Origin: Diplocarpon mali
Lineage: Eukaryota > Ascomycota > Leotiomycetes > Helotiales > Drepanopezizaceae
Assembly: GCA_024741835.1 (NCBI GenBank)
Contig: JAENRP010000452.1
Coordinates: 1 to 29,020, forward strand
Direction of reading: 5' to 3'
Length of the DNA stretch: 29,020 nt
Each line of letters opens with the position of its first letter. Within the stretch, counting starts at the first letter, position 1. Of the stretch, positions 1 through 9,434 are shown piece by piece. Below the pieces are notes generated by a model. That model was not told the origin of the DNA, ran no database searches, and worked only from the letters and a program-made list of their open reading frames with translations. Made by a program: the position numbers and the translations under genes.

Positions 1-620
1 TATTAATAAGTAAAGAAGCTGAGTTTTCTTACAACTCCTTTACAGATCAATATAAAACTACTAATTTACCTTCTCTTATACAATATATATAGTAATTCTC
101 TTAGCACCCTCTCTAAGGATGGCTTTTTAGCTAAGAGGAAGTACTAATATATAAGGTATAATATGATTATAAAGAGCTAGTCCAATAGCCACTCCCTACT
201 GCTAGACGTACTATATTTGCAATCCTCTTTCAACCTTATAAGGTAGAATTGTACTATAGTACTGCGTAGGTCTGGGCACCCTAGTATGAGAAACTGATAA
301 TAGTGCCTAGTATATAGCTATAATAGCTTTTAAAAAGCTTATTACTTAGCTACTTAAGTCCGCGACACGCTTCCTATTATCTCTAAAGGTAACTAGCTTA
401 TTACGCTAGTACTTAGTCTCAGGGACTCGGGCCTCAATAGTTGGTTTTAGGCTCTAGGGGGGTTAGTTGAGGTCTTATAGGAAGTAGCTTACTAATATAT
501 AGTAATAATAGCTACACCTGGCTTTTTATTGATAAAAGCTATAATAGAAGCTCCTTCTATTACTTAATTCGCGTAATTTGCCGAATAAGTAGGATTACTA
601 TTTAGGTAATTGCTTATTTG
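1..620. other. Unassigned AT-rich intergenic DNA
   Basis: No reading frame with recognisable protein similarity was found on either strand. Stops are dense in all frames, and TA-rich words dominate as in the rest of the RIP-affected window. At 262-272 an 11-base word equals the core of the gypsy primer-binding-site complement at 27269-27279, but no LTR structure could be tied to it. It may be decayed transposon or plain intergenic DNA. Confidence 0.4.
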
Positions 621-630
621 TCAATTAAGC

Positions 631-950
631 GAAGGTTGGTTGCGCAGATTGCTTAATTGGCTACGCTTAACTTAATACTGCAGGGTTGGCCTTAGCGAGT
701 TGCTAATTGGCTGCGCATAACCCAGTTTTGCAGGGTTGGCCTTAGCGAGTTGCTAATTAGCTGCACTGACTCGATTTTACGGGGCTAGCCTTAGCGAGTT
801 GCTGATTGGCTGCATTGACTCGATCTTGCGGGGCTAGCCTTAGCGAGTTACTGATTAGCTGAGCTCAACTCAGTTCTGCAAGGCCGGCCTTAGCGAAGTG
901 CTAGTTGCTGATTGGTTGCGCTGAAAACTCGATTTTACAAGGAAGCGCCT
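631..950. repeat. Minisatellite, ~50-bp unit, about 5-6 copies
   Basis: A unit containing GGTTGGCCTTAGCGAGTT followed by GCTAATTGGCTGCGC repeats with equivalent positions at 681, 731, 780, 829, 879 and 938. The spacings are 50, 49, 49, 50 and 59, and the last unit carries an extra ~10 bp. Unit differences are mostly transitions. Several units contain an imperfect dyad (ACTCG ... GGCTAGCC ... CGAGT) that resembles an expanded form of the 25-bp palindrome found elsewhere in the window. No coding function is evident. Confidence 0.85.
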
Positions 951-1193
951 GCGCCTTATCTCTTATCAGTAGACCTCTTAGTGAATTGCTACTATATGAA
1001 ATATAAGGGCTAGCCGATATGGTAAAGAGAGTATAAGGTAGTATTAAGTAGTAAGTAATAGTAGTAGTTATTAAAGAACTTAGAGACTTAGGAGGCTTAG
1101 GAGGCTTAATTCCTAACTATAGGAGCAAAGCAATCTATATATATAAAATATCTTGAGCTTCTAGAACCTTCTAGTATATTAGAGTTATATTAG
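951..1193. other. Unassigned AT-rich DNA
   Basis: No gene or element could be supported here. There is a short purine-rich stretch with GGAGGCTTA repeated twice around 1090-1110. Confidence 0.4.
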
Positions 1194-1440
1194 ATTATAA
1201 ATCAATATAGGTATACGTAATATAATACGTAATCCTTTGATTTATAATATAGTTTTAGCTAAACTTAGTACTATAAGTCATAGCTAAATATAGAACTATG
1301 ACTCATAGCTAGGATATAGAGTTCATAGCTAAATTTAGTATAGCTATGATTTCTAATCCAACTTAGCTAGTATAGCTACTCCACCTTAGCTATTCCTACT
1401 TAGCTAGTATAGCTATGATTCTATATTCAATACTATTAAC
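1194..1440. repeat. Inverted repeat followed by degenerate TAGCTA-type tandem repeats
   Basis: ATTATAAATCAA at 1194-1205 and its exact reverse complement at 1237-1248 form 12-bp arms around a loop that itself holds a smaller dyad (TACGTA ... TACGTA). From 1255 to 1440 irregular units beginning TAGCTA recur about every 20-30 bases, many followed by an AGTATAGCT-like tail. This could be the decayed end of a transposon. No coding frame is visible. Confidence 0.55.
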
Positions 1441-1659
1441 TATTTAAATCTCTTAAATATGCTTTAATATAACTTCTCTACTTTAATAGCGTTCCTTATA
1501 GCTAAGACAACGCTTTATAATAGGTTTTAGTCTAGCTATACGCCTATTAAGGTATAGGACAATAACGCATATATATAGTACCTTTGCGCTAGCTACTTAA
1601 GCGCGGAGGCTCCTTAAGTACTAGTCAAGTGTACTAGGGGAGTAAAGATCAGGGGAATA

Positions 1660-2330
1660 TAAAAGCTAAAGTGCCTTATATGCGCAATAGTATTTGCTAA
1701 GCAAGTTATTTCTTGCGCTACCTTTAAGAACCGATTTCCAAGGCCCTTCTTTAAGATCTCTTAAGATCTCTTTAACTTTTTAAATAACTTATATAATAGT
1801 TGCTTAAAGGTTCTTTTAATTAAGGATAAGTATAGTAGTATACTTTAGATATTCCTATTAAAATCAAAGGGTAGAGATATAGTTATAAAGGTCCTCTAGG
1901 CCTTTAAAGCATAGGTAAAACGCTAATATAGGCTTTCTATTTATAAGATTAGGTAAGATAATAATACTTTAGTAATCTCTTTAAGGGAAGACTCTCTTAT
2001 AGAGTACTTAAGATAAGTAAAAGAGGAGGGAATCGATTTAGAGCTTACTCCTACCTATATATACTAACCTAATAAAGGCGTAGAGCAAGCAGAAAGGGAG
2101 TTAATTAAACGCTTTATTAAAATAAGGATCCACGCTAAGCTTCTAGCAAGCCTTTGGCCAAAGGTTATAAAGGCTGCTATATACCTTTATAATATCTCCC
2201 TACTTATTAAGAAGAAGATGATCTTATTAAGCGAGGCTCTCTATAGTTAATTTAAGTAGTATTTTTAATTCTATAAGCTACTACTTATTAAGTAGATGAT
2301 AATAAGCTTAAAGCCTAACTAGAGTTGCGT
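1660..2330 (+). pseudogene. Copia-B integrase (Ty1/copia), RIP-inactivated, 5' truncated
   Basis: In retrotransposition this domain inserts the cDNA into the host chromosome. The frame begins at a C-x2-C pair (CLIC, 1672-1683), the second half of the HHCC zinc-binding module. It continues through a DLF block and SKGRDIVIKVL to the core block KIR-stop-DNNT, which corresponds to the usual R-x-DNG with the second catalytic Asp. Next comes the VEQAERELI block with the catalytic Glu, then ASLWPKVIKAAIYLYN. These are the standard copia rve-core blocks in order. In-frame TAG/TAA fall mainly where Gln or Trp is expected. No matching gag, protease or 5' LTR is visible upstream, so the element is truncated or its left end is too decayed to see. 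The domain belongs to the same element as the RT at 9960. Confidence 0.85.
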
Positions 2331-3237
2331 TTATATATATAGCACTTACGCATACCCTTTTAATTAAAGAGAGAAAGGCAGAAAGGGACCGCCGAACCTT
2401 TAAAATTGAATTATAAAGGCACTTAAGTTACTTAATTAGATATATTACCTTTAATATTTATAGAATCTAGGTTCTTATACTCTAATAAGTAATAACGACT
2501 TATAATATCTAATTCGATAAGTCTCTCTTCTATAGTCTAGAAGCTAAGCGCGCAAACCCTATATTGCGCTAAGAACTTAAGACGACCCTCTAATTGATCG
2601 AAGAGGGAAAGGGAGCTTAAGACGCTAAGTTTAAAGGCATTTTCGAAGGATCGGAGCTTATCATAGGGCCGAACGCAATCGCTATAAAAGAAGCCATTAT
2701 ATAAGAAGAGCTTATATTATAAACTAACGCTACTCTATAGCCTTTAATTAATAATATAAAAGGCTTTAACTTAAATCCAAACTCTTTAAAAGACCCGCTT
2801 AGAAACTCAAGGGTGAAAGCAAGCGAACTAAAAGCCACTTCGCCAATCTCTAAAAAGGCAAATAGCAACTAGAGCTTAAGGGTAATAATTCCCTATAGAG
2901 GCCCTATTAAAGAAGGAACTATAGATAACTTTAAAGGAGTCTTTAAAGACAAGTTCTATAAGGCGATCGGCAGATCTTTAGCTACTATTTTATATAAGAA
3001 TAGAAATGGCTTAAGGGCTTTAAGATAGAGTCTTTAGTTATAAAGGCAGGCCTTAGTAAACTTTAGTAAAAGGCTAGAGGCACTACTACTAAGATCTGGG
3101 AGGAGCTTTAACAGTCTTATAAGAAGCGACCTAATAAGAGGAGCAGGCTTTAATAATATAATACCTTAAGTTATAATACTAGCTTAAAGACTTTAGGCTT
3201 AAGAAATAAAGCTACCTAGACTCTTAAAGGAACCTTT
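2331..3237 (+). pseudogene. Copia-B integrase C-terminal and linker region
   Basis: This is the continuation of the Copia-B polyprotein between the integrase core and RT, a region poorly conserved in all copia elements. Stretches such as KFKGIFEGSELIIGPNA (about 2620-2670) remain readable in the plus frame between RIP-type stops. It ends exactly at the AGTAA target site where Copia-A inserted. Its assignment rests on position and strand rather than on motifs. Confidence 0.6.
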
Positions 3238-3242
3238 AGTAA
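3238..3242. repeat. Target site duplication AGTAA (left)
   Basis: It is identical to 9430-9434 and directly abuts the 5' LTR. Five bases is the usual duplication length for copia integrases. Confidence 0.92.
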
Positions 3243-3437
3243 TATTAAGATGGGTGATACAGCCATCACTCCGATGTATTGTCATATGACCCTACTGCTT
3301 AATCAGTAGGATATTGACACGTATATAGCTATAGAGAAGAAAGGGGTAACCTTCCTTCCTTAACTCTTACTAATATATCGACTATCGACCTTTAAAAGCC
3401 TCCTTTACCTACTGCGCCGACTCACTTAAGCTTAATA
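3243..3437 (+). repeat. Copia-A 5' LTR (195 bp)
   Basis: It aligns without gaps to 9235-9429. It starts TATTAAGATGGG and ends TTAATA. The outer dinucleotides TA/TA fit RIP of the canonical TG/CA. About 21 mismatches to the partner are visible and every one is C/T or G/A. Confidence 0.93.
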
Positions 3438-3452
3438 GGTTATAAGCCTTAG
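3438..3452 (+). other. Copia-A primer binding site, half-tRNA type
   Basis: GGTTATAAGCC begins immediately after the LTR. Allowing one G-to-A change it is complementary to the anticodon region of initiator tRNA-Met, the internal primer used by Drosophila copia and yeast Ty5. The match is short, so the identification is an inference. Confidence 0.5.
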
Positions 3453-3560
3453 ATAGACCGATAATAGATTATTAACTTCCTTTAGAAAGCACTTGCGCTG
3501 CAACTATTAGTAGGAAGTTGAACGAGACTTATAGTAAGAGGCGAGCAATCGGCGAATAGG

Positions 3561-3690
3561 AGGTATAATTCCCTATTTAACTAACCTATATTGCAAAAGG
3601 TGTGATTCCTTGCTCTATAACCCCTTTGGTACTATAAGAGGTATAATTCCTTGCTTTACTATATTTTATAGGAGGTATGATTCCTTGCGT
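3561..3690 (+). repeat. Short leader repeats in Copia-A
   Basis: The motif AGGTATAATTCC, with transition variants, recurs at 3561, 3598, 3639 and 3673, that is every 34-41 bp, mostly followed by TTGC. It lies between the primer binding site and gag. Whether it has a role in packaging or translation cannot be read from the sequence. Confidence 0.7.
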
Positions 3691-3889
3691 TATAGCCTAA
3701 AAACCCTTTTCGATAAGAGGACTTCCTCTCCATTTAATACTTCTATAATACCTGCTATTTAATCATTTCGACTTTTCGATAGAAGGAGTACCTTTAACTA
3801 TTTAATTTATTTGATTTTAAACGCAATTCTATTCGAAACGGCAATAGCTTCCGATTCCGATTGAAACACTAGACCTAAAGACCTCTAAC

Positions 3890-4740
3890 TCTCTTAAAAG
3901 AACTAGCAATAATGGTTCGACGATTTAGAGCTTTACTTTAAGAGCAAAGGCATAAAAATAGCAATTTAAAAGACACTTATTAAATACGCGAGAATAGCCC
4001 TTTATACTCCTTCTACTGATTCGTCTACTTTTACTTTAATAGCTAATATAACTACTAAGGATTTACTAAATATATTAAATAAGCTTAGCTTAAGAGCTTT
4101 AGTAGATAATAATTAAGAATCCTAAAGGCAGATTTTAAATATAGAAAAGGAGAAGGAGTATAAGCTAGCCTTAGCTAAATATAAACTTAAGATTAATAGA
4201 GGTTTAAGCGATAAAGATTAAGATTTTATTTAAGTTTATAATAATGCAAAGATAAGATAGGATACCTTAAAGGTAAAATACTCTTATATAACTGCCTTTA
4301 ATACCTAGTATCTATTATAGTAGATTACTTTATTTTAATATAGAAAAGATAAAGATAGCAAGGATATAGATATAAATATAGACTCTACTTAGTCTATACT
4401 ATATAAAGTAAGGAGGAGAGTAAGAGCTATAGATCCTAGGATAGCTATGACTTTTAAAGAAACTTAGCTTTTTAATTTCCTACTTAATAGCCTCCCTTCT
4501 AAGTTCGCTATTATAAAATAATCTCTTCTTATTTAACCTAACCTTAAGATCTATAAGAAGATCGACCTCCTTTGAACTATTAAGCAAGACCTCAAAGGAC
4601 GCTCTAAATCGGCAAATACTGCATTATAAGGCAATAATAAGCCTAAGAAGAGGAAGGAGCGCAGGACAAGCCCTTGAGCTTATCGGGGATACTACTTCTA
4701 TAATAGTACTTATAATATTACTAATTGTAAAGTTAAAAGG
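3890..4740 (+). pseudogene. Copia-A gag with degenerate zinc knuckle
   Basis: Copia Gag forms the virus-like particle and binds element RNA. The frame opens with NxWFDDLELYFKSKGIKI (about 3908), matching the Trp-Phe-x2-LE-x-YL block near the start of copia gag proteins. It runs through a mainly helical, charged region. A basic stretch (KPKKRKERR, about 4630) precedes a remnant CxxC-x4-H-x4-C knuckle, readable as CK after TYNITN near 4735 with some Cys/His codons mutated. TAA/TAG stops interrupt the frame. The exact start codon is not decidable. Confidence 0.8.
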
Positions 4741-5100
4741 CAATTGATCGATATAGTCGCTAGCTTTAATATTAAAAAGCAATTAAAGCAAAAGTTAAAA
4801 AGTAAACTACCCTTATCTTACCAAAGGCTGTAACTACTAAGGAAAGGCAAAGGAAGAGGCTATTTAATCAGAACTTTAGCAAATACCTTTAATAATAATA
4901 GTAGGTTATCTAAACCTAAATCCACTTTTAATAATTCAAACGATAATTATAATAAAGATGCTTACATTTTAAAAGCCGATCTTTATAAGATCCTTGAATC
5001 TAATTAGTATAGTGATACTAGTTATATAATATATATAACTGATAAACCCTACCTATTTAAAGGCCCACTTATTAAAATAAAAAGGCGCTCTATTAAGGTT
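4741..5100 (+). pseudogene. Copia-A aspartic protease
   Basis: This domain would cleave the polyprotein. The active-site block reads D-T-S-Y-I-I-Y-I-T at 5014-5040, where copia proteases have D-[ST]-G-x3-H-[MI]-T. The Gly-to-Ser and His-to-Tyr changes are transitions. It is followed by DKPYLFKGPLIKIK, the usual downstream block. The flanking 4741-5000 is basic and low in motifs. Confidence 0.75.
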
Positions 5101-5352
5101 AGTAGTAGAAGGTTATATATAGACTTAATAAGTATAGTAAAGATAAATATCGCTAGCGTTTCTTTCCTTTTATAAAATGTTCTCCTTATACTTAGCTTAA
5201 GTATTAATCTTTTATTTAGTTGCAAGATCTATATAAAGTTGAATTATATAGGAGTTTTTAATAATCAATTTATATAATTTATAAATAATAATTATAAAGT
5301 GATCTTTAAAGCTAAAATCAAAGATGGACTTTATATTATTTTAAAAGTAATA
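5101..5352 (+). pseudogene. Copia-A GAG-pre-integrase domain
   Basis: Readable blocks are NVLLILSLSINLLF (consensus NVLYVPxLxxNLLS), KLNYIGVFNNQFI and YKVIFKAKIKDGLYII. In copia polyproteins this domain always precedes the HHCC zinc finger. The same segment recurs at 28810-29020. The palindrome array begins only 12 bases after its last conserved residue. Confidence 0.88.
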
Positions 5353-5363
5353 TTATAGAAATT

Positions 5364-5835
5364 GACTCTTAAGCCAGACCTATAAGTGGATTCCTTTAAG
5401 GAAAGTGCACTCTTTGCCTTAATATAATTAAGCGAAGATAGGGAGAATAGATAGACTCTTAAGCTAGGATCGCAAGTAAAATTCGCAAAAATGACTCTTA
5501 AGCTAGGACTATAGGTAGATTGTAAAGTATCCTCGAAGATGACTCTTAAGCTAGGATCATAAGTGAATTTAATAAAAATGACTCTTAGGCTAAGACTGCG
5601 AGTAGATTTTGCAAATTCGCTAATAATAACTCTTAGGCTAGGATTATAAGTGAAATTCGTAGAAATGACTCTTAGGCTAGGATCGCAAGTGAAATTCGCA
5701 AATTCGTTAGAGATAACTCCTAAGCTAGGACCGCGAGTAGATCTTACCATTTCTAGGAAATCGACTCTTAAGCTAGGACTGCAAGTAGATCTTACGGTTT
5801 TATTAAAAATGACTCCTAAGCTAGGCTTACAATTA
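5364..5835 (+). repeat. In-frame array of ten palindromic repeats in Copia-A pol
   Basis: Ten units resembling GACTCTTAAGCTAGG plus a TGCAAGTGA-like tail start at 5364, 5454, 5493, 5541, 5580, 5628, 5667, 5715, 5763 and 5811. The spacings are 90, 39, 48, 39, 48, 39, 48, 48 and 48, every one a multiple of three. The polyprotein frame runs through the array (each unit reads like TLRLGSQV) and connects GAG-pre-integrase to the integrase zinc finger. Unit cores are variants of the same 25-bp palindrome dispersed through the gypsy element. Unit differences are mainly transitions. Confidence 0.92.
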
Positions 5836-5929
5836 GAAAATGGCAAAACCTTAAACTGCTATTACTAGTCCTTTCTAGCTGCTAATAATAAAGTATCGAC
5901 TAATAATAGGCTACTAAAGCTATTAGAAG

Positions 5930-6900
5930 CCGAAAGCCTATTAAAGTATTAGCTAATATATAAAAGATTCGCATATTTAAGACTAAAGAAATTAAAGGGC
6001 CTATATAAGGTCTTAATCTTAAAACAGAAGATCTAAGTACTAAAGGATCGCCTAATATGCCGAATTTAAAGGCTAATAAAACTTTAAAATCAAACGCAAA
6101 CTAAGCTTAGTTTATAAAAAGATTCGATACTAGCGCTAATATCTATTAATACTACTAGACTATTTACAACCTTAATTAAAGGAAATAATTGGTTTTCTTA
6201 AATAGTAGATAACTCTATTTAACAGATATAGACCATTTGCATTAGGATTAAATCTAAGCTTATAAAAAAGCTAGAAACTTAGAAAGTGATAGAGGAACGC
6301 CAGATCTAATTAAAGCTAATAGCTATTAGGTCTAATAATATATTAGAGATTAAGGCAAAGCTTAATAAATAGGTAAAATAAGGAGTTTATTATAAACTAA
6401 CTATAATATATAAAGGTTCCTATTAGAATAGCATCGCTAAGCGAAGTATTTAGCAAATAGAGACTAACTATCGCGCTCTATTATAAGATACTAACCTACT
6501 ATTAGAATTCTAGGACCTTATAATTAAGGCAGATATATACTTGCGAAATAGAATAGGTAGTAGACTAATAGTTAATAGTACCCGAATATTACTATATAAG
6601 GCATATTTTAAATAGAAACTAAGCCTAGACTATATCCGCGTCTTTAAAAGCGTCTGCTACTCTTATATTAACCTAAAGTCCTAGCCTATAGGTATAAAGA
6701 GTAAGAAGCTAATAGATTAAGGTAAAGAATATATATTTATTAAGTATATTAAATAGATAATAAAGCAATAGATAGTATATGTGCTAAATCTAAGGCAAGT
6801 AATCATATCCTTAATAGTTGAGTTTAATAAATCTTAAAATAAGGGGGAGCTATCTTTAAAGCTCTATATACTTAAAGATTCGTAAGGTATACTACTCGAT
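5930..6900 (+). pseudogene. Copia-A integrase
   Basis: The zinc-finger block reads LIYKRFAYLRLKKLKGL (from about 5953), corresponding to LxHxRxGHLGxxxL with both His codons turned to Tyr. After a weakly conserved core come SIAKRSI-stop-QIETNYRALL (consensus NGVAERxxRTI) and YLRNRIGSRL, then LDYIRVFKSVCYSYI and IFIKYIK, the C-terminal integrase blocks (to about 6840). All are in order and on the plus strand. Catalytic Asp positions are hard to place because of RIP. Confidence 0.85.
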
Positions 6901-7440
6901 AGTAATACTATTAAGCCGAATTAATAACCCCTTTCTTTTAGCTTAGGCATATTAAGCGCACCTGCTGATCGATAACCTATTAGTCGCCCAAAGGCCGAAT
7001 AGACTATTCCTATTATCTGCAAACTGCCTAAAGTATAGAATAACTTTAATATTATTATCCCTTTAGTTAAAGCACTTAAGGTAAAGGATATTCTTAAAAT
7101 AGGTATAAGTAATAATAAGCCTCTACTACTAGAAAGCAGTTCCTTAGATAATAAGCCTATAAAACCTATAGCTAAACCTATATCTTTAAAGAGGAATAGA
7201 GACTTAGAACTAGAAGACACCTTAGACGAACGCGAGTTTAAGCGTATCTAAGCTATAATAGCGCATAAGATCTATAAGCTTGAACTTTAATAGAGCTTTA
7301 ATAAAGATAATACATTCCTAGCCGCTAGGAGGATAATGAAAATCTCTCTTTTAAAGACGTATAATAAAGCTATTAACGACCTAGAAAGTAGAGTAGTATA
7401 AAATAAGGCAATCTAAAAGGAGATAAGCTCTCTTATTGCA
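6901..7440 (+). pseudogene. Copia-A integrase-RT linker
   Basis: A charged, low-conservation segment is readable in the pol frame, for example KPISLKRNRDLELEDTL around 7170-7220. Such linkers are usual between copia integrase and RT. Confidence 0.65.
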
Positions 7441-8340
7441 AATGGCATATAAATAGAAGAACTAACGCTAAAAGACGTAAACCTAGTATTAACAAAGTGG
7501 GTCTTTATAATTAAGATATATGCAGATAGGACCTTAGAATATTATAAAGCAAGGCTTATAGCTAGGGGCTTCTCTTAATAGTATGAAAAAGACTACTTCG
7601 ACATATTTGCGCCGATAGTTCGCATAGATACCCTTTATATATTTATAGTAATAGTAGCCGCTAAGGACCTTAAATATAAATAGTATAATATTAAAAATGC
7701 ATTTACTAAAGCGACTATAAAGGAACGGATTTTTCTCTCTTAACCTAATAGTATTCTTATATGCGCTAGCCACTCTTTCTATATATTTCGCAGTATTTAT
7801 AGGCTTAAATAATCAGCTTATAATTAGAACCTCTTATACAGCTTTACTTTAGTAGAAATAGGATTCGTTTAAAGCCTAGCTAACCCTTATCTATTTACCT
7901 ATACTAAGCGTAGAATCAAGTTGCTATTATATATCGACGATATTGCTATAGCTGCGAAAACGACTACTCAATTGGATTGGTTCTTTATAACGATTCGGAA
8001 ACGTTTTAATACTAAGGATTTAAAGGGAATTTATAAGATCCTTAGTATCTGCGTTATAAGGAACCGCTCTATTTAAAAACTCTAATTGGACTAAGAGCAG
8101 TATATTAAGAAGATCCTAGACCGAATAGGACTCTCTACTTATGCTCTTAACTTTAAGCTAAAGCGTACTTTAATCGAAAGAAAGTATAATAAGTTAGAGC
8201 CTACTAATAAAAATGAGTAAAAAGGAGATCTGAAGAAGTACTAATAGGATATTAGAGCGATTATATATACTATAGTATATATAAGACTAAATATCGCCTT
8301 TATTACTAAGCAACTTAGTCAGAACCTAAAGGATCTGACG
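7441..8340 (+). pseudogene. Copia-A reverse transcriptase
   Basis: The domain begins near LTKWVFIIK and YYKARLIARGFS (consensus WVFKxKxxxxGxxxRYKARLVARGF), followed by YEKDYFDIFAPIVR. The catalytic motif is intact as YIDD at 7930-7941 (LLLYIDDIAIAA). Downstream are RFNTKDLKGIYKILSI (consensus FxMxDLGxxxxxLGI) and EQYIKKIL. Trp and Gln sites are frequently TAG/TAA. This is the polymerase that would copy element RNA in the particle. Confidence 0.93.
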
Positions 8341-8399
8341 ATTTGATATAAGAACGCAGTCAAGCGACTTAAAAGATACCTTTAATTAATAATTATATA

Positions 8400-8931
8400 A
8401 AAGGTAAGATATAGACTAACGAAATATATAAGCGCAAAGCTTAAGGTATATACTAATTCCGATTAGGCAAATATGAAAGGTCGGAAAAGTATATCTAGAA
8501 GCGTAGTAGTGCTATATAGTAGACCTATATTATAAGGAAGTAGGAAGTAGAAATCAATAGCTACTGCAAGTACTAAGGCCGAATATATATTAATATTATC
8601 AAATTGCAAGTAAGGATTATAAATCGCTTAAGTTCTAAAAGATATAGGTTTCACTAAGTATATTAGATAAGATAGGAACTATATTAATCTTTAAGCAGAT
8701 AATATAAGGGCGATTGCACTTATAAAGAATCCACACTTATATAAGCGATCGAAATATATTAATATTACTTACTACTTTATCTACGACCTTATTGCAAAGA
8801 ATAAGTTATTAATTACCTATATCCTAACCAATCGAATAGTAGCAGATGGATTTATAAAGCTATTAGAGACAGTTATAAAGTTTAAAGCGTTTAAAGATAT
8901 ACTAGGATTATAAAAGATAGTAGGGGCTTAA
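8400..8931 (+). pseudogene. Copia-A RNase H and end of pol
   Basis: Readable blocks are YTNSD-stop-ANMKGRKSISRSVV (consensus Y-x-DADWAGxxxxRRSTSGY), STKAEYILIL (catalytic Glu), KNPHLYKRSKYINITYYFI (consensus NPxxHxRxKHIDIxxHFI) and IVADGFIKLLE (consensus xADxxTKxL). The probable end of pol is the TAA at 8929-8931 after LGL-stop-KIVGA, although that stop could itself be a mutated Gln codon. The first catalytic Asp has become Asn. Confidence 0.9.
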
Positions 8932-8944
8932 TAGGCTTAAGGAC

Positions 8945-9097
8945 GACTCCTAGGCCTGCCTTACGAGTCAGGTTATATAATCTTATAAAGGAAAGTTTTT
9001 TTTAGATCGACTCCTAGGCTTAGACCGCGAGTCAAGTCACGTAGTCTTATAAAGGAACGCTTTTGGAAATTTAACTCCCGGTCCTACCCTATGAGTA
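8945..9097 (+). repeat. Three palindromes in 64-bp tandem near the Copia-A 3' end
   Basis: Twenty-five-bp palindromes sit at 8945-8969, 9009-9033 and 9073-9097, exactly 64 bp apart. The intervening sequence (CTTATAAAGGAA and a T run) is also repeated. They follow the probable pol stop. Unlike the coding array, the period is not a multiple of three. Confidence 0.85.
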
Positions 9098-9221
9098 GGA
9101 TTGGTAATTTCAATAGAGGTTACTATTAATTAATTGTTTTTAATTTAGAAAGATACTTAAGAGTTAGATTAGCGCAAAAGGATAGTTATTATTTTCCTAA
9201 CTATAGGTCAATCGGAGTAAG

Positions 9222-9234
9222 GTCTGAGTAAGGG
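9222..9234 (+). other. Possible polypurine tract of Copia-A
   Basis: A purine-biased stretch ending GAGTAAGGG abuts the 3' LTR, where plus-strand priming is expected. It is short and partly mutated. Confidence 0.35.
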
Positions 9235-9429
9235 TATTAAGATAGGTGATATAGCTATTACTCTAATATATTATCATATGACCCTACTACTTAGTCAGTA
9301 GGATATTAATACATATATAGCTATAAGGAAGAAAGGGGTAACCTTCCTTTCCTAACTCTTACCAATATATCGACCATCGACCTTTAGAAGCCTCCTTTAC
9401 CTACTGCGCCGACTCACTTAAGCTCAATA
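9235..9429 (+). repeat. Copia-A 3' LTR (195 bp)
   Basis: It is the partner of 3243-3437 with identical length and only transition differences. It is followed at once by AGTAA. Confidence 0.93.
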
Positions 9430-9434
9430 AGTAA
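9430..9434. repeat. Target site duplication AGTAA (right)
   Basis: It is identical to 3238-3242 and marks the point where Copia-B sequence resumes. Confidence 0.92.

Larger units (their letters stand above)
3243..9429 (+). mobile_element. Copia-A: complete Ty1/copia LTR retrotransposon nested in Copia-B
   Basis: This is a full-length element bounded by two 195-bp direct LTRs (3243-3437, 9235-9429) and a perfect 5-bp target duplication AGTAA (3238-3242, 9430-9434). The internal order is primer binding site, gag with zinc knuckle, protease, GAG-pre-integrase, integrase, RT, RNase H, which is the diagnostic copia order. The LTR termini now read TA...TA, as expected if RIP converted TG...CA. About 21 LTR positions differ and all are transitions. 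The reading frame is interrupted only by RIP-type stops. The element contains ten in-frame palindrome units and three more near its 3' end. Confidence 0.95.

Noticed and set aside
262..272. A second gypsy primer binding site
   Set aside because: The 11-base match lacks the CCA-complement end and no LTR lies beside it. It is probably chance or an unresolvable remnant.
416..440. Another palindrome copy near GGACTCGGGCCTCAATAGTT
   Set aside because: It is shorter than 25 bp and the right arm does not pair well. Likely coincidence.
2617..2868. 83-codon minus-strand frame
   Set aside because: It is antisense to the Copia-B linker, with no upstream signal and low-complexity hydrophobic composition.
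5331..5846. A 171-codon repeat protein on the minus strand over the Copia-A array
   Set aside because: The array is palindromic and in phase, so the opposite strand is also open. The plus frame continues into copia domains on both sides and is the real one.
6921..7773. Minus-strand frames of 99 and 79 codons
   Set aside because: They are antisense to the Copia-A linker and RT, where the plus strand carries clear copia blocks.
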